In this document: positions 63,931 to 64,000 of the stretch, piece after piece
Layout of the letters: each line of letters opens with the position of its first letter
Numbering within the stretch: the first letter of the stretch is position 1
Source of the DNA: a virus
IMG/VR virus record: IMGVR_UViG_3300048838_001413
Coordinates: 1-64,000 of that record
Length of the DNA: 64,000 nt
Reading direction: 5' to 3' (one strand)
Notes under the pieces: generated by a model
Databases searched by the model: none
What the model was told of the DNA's origin: nothing
What the model saw: the letters and a program-made list of their open reading frames with translations, nothing else
Program-made: the position numbers and the translations under genes

Positions 63931-64000
63931 CTGATTAAAATTAACTGCTGCCAACAGGTCGGTATGAAACAAGCCGCCGACAGCGATTTACAACTTTGAA

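Noticed and set aside
1-64000. tRNA, rRNA and insertion sequences
   Set aside because: No cloverleaf-like sequences, rRNA segments, transposase genes or terminal inverted repeats were noticed, although a covariance search was not possible here.

Overview
The window is one continuous tailed-phage (Caudoviricetes) genome segment from a Bacteroidota host. A terminase, HK97-type capsid protein, ClpP-type head protease, portal, tape-measure protein, tyrosine integrase and CI/Cro-like pair are all present. The host assignment rests on TAnnTTTG -7 boxes before many operons, the lack of purine-rich ribosome binding sites, and families I know mainly from Bacteroidota mobile DNA (DUF4942 methyltransferase, PcfJ-like protein, LPD29, DUF6712, DUF5675). 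Nearly everything is on the minus strand, so transcription runs from high to low coordinates. The only plus-strand genes are the lysogeny module at 40.3-42.1 kb. The left edge cuts a gene, so the genome continues beyond the window.

Layout in transcription order. At 63.9-57.1 kb are small genes, lysis-type genes (coiled-coil membrane protein, DUF5675 protein, 3-TM holin-like protein), the portal, a DUF6712 connector and tail completion genes. At 57.0-42.1 kb are the tape measure, baseplate genes, adhesins and tail fibres. At 42.1-40.2 kb are the integrase, a small membrane protein and a CI-like repressor, divergent from a Cro-like gene. At 40.2-30.0 kb are small genes, an HD hydrolase, a DUF5131 protein, a cytosine-C5 methyltransferase and a primase-helicase. 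At 29.6-24.8 kb are head genes (protease-scaffold fusion, major capsid protein, tube-like protein). At 24.7-18.2 kb are a terminator-flanked secreted-protein gene, three glycosyltransferase genes, and the small and large terminase genes. At 18.15-16.1 kb is repeat-rich DNA plus one Ala/Pro/Lys-repeat protein. At 16.1-0 kb is an accessory/early arm of about 28 mostly small genes, including a beta-clamp-like protein, a PcfJ-like protein, an LPD29 protein and a DUF4942 methyltransferase.

The strongest unexplained signals are regulatory. (1) In the left arm, fourteen copies of a 33-36 nt element with crossing complementary arms (an H-type pseudoknot) sit 14-18 nt upstream of start codons; one stem occurs in three sequence versions with matching partners. 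(2) A second left-arm element, TATAANGG-N13-TTGGAAAATTTT with an invariant 13-nt gap, occurs in about 15 copies and is only partly coupled to the first. (3) The structural operons instead share TGTCCTTT-N20-TAnnTTTG, a host-like -7 box with a phage-specific upstream box. The genome therefore appears split into two regulons with different cis-signals. (4) A tandem array carries 43 GATC sites in about 0.5 kb. (5) A TGTAGTT heptamer repeats on a 10-bp period between the primase and head operons.

In the left arm, product names are few and most genes are unrecognised. Start sites there were chosen from operon spacing and leader position. Family names come from motif recognition by eye; no database search was run.
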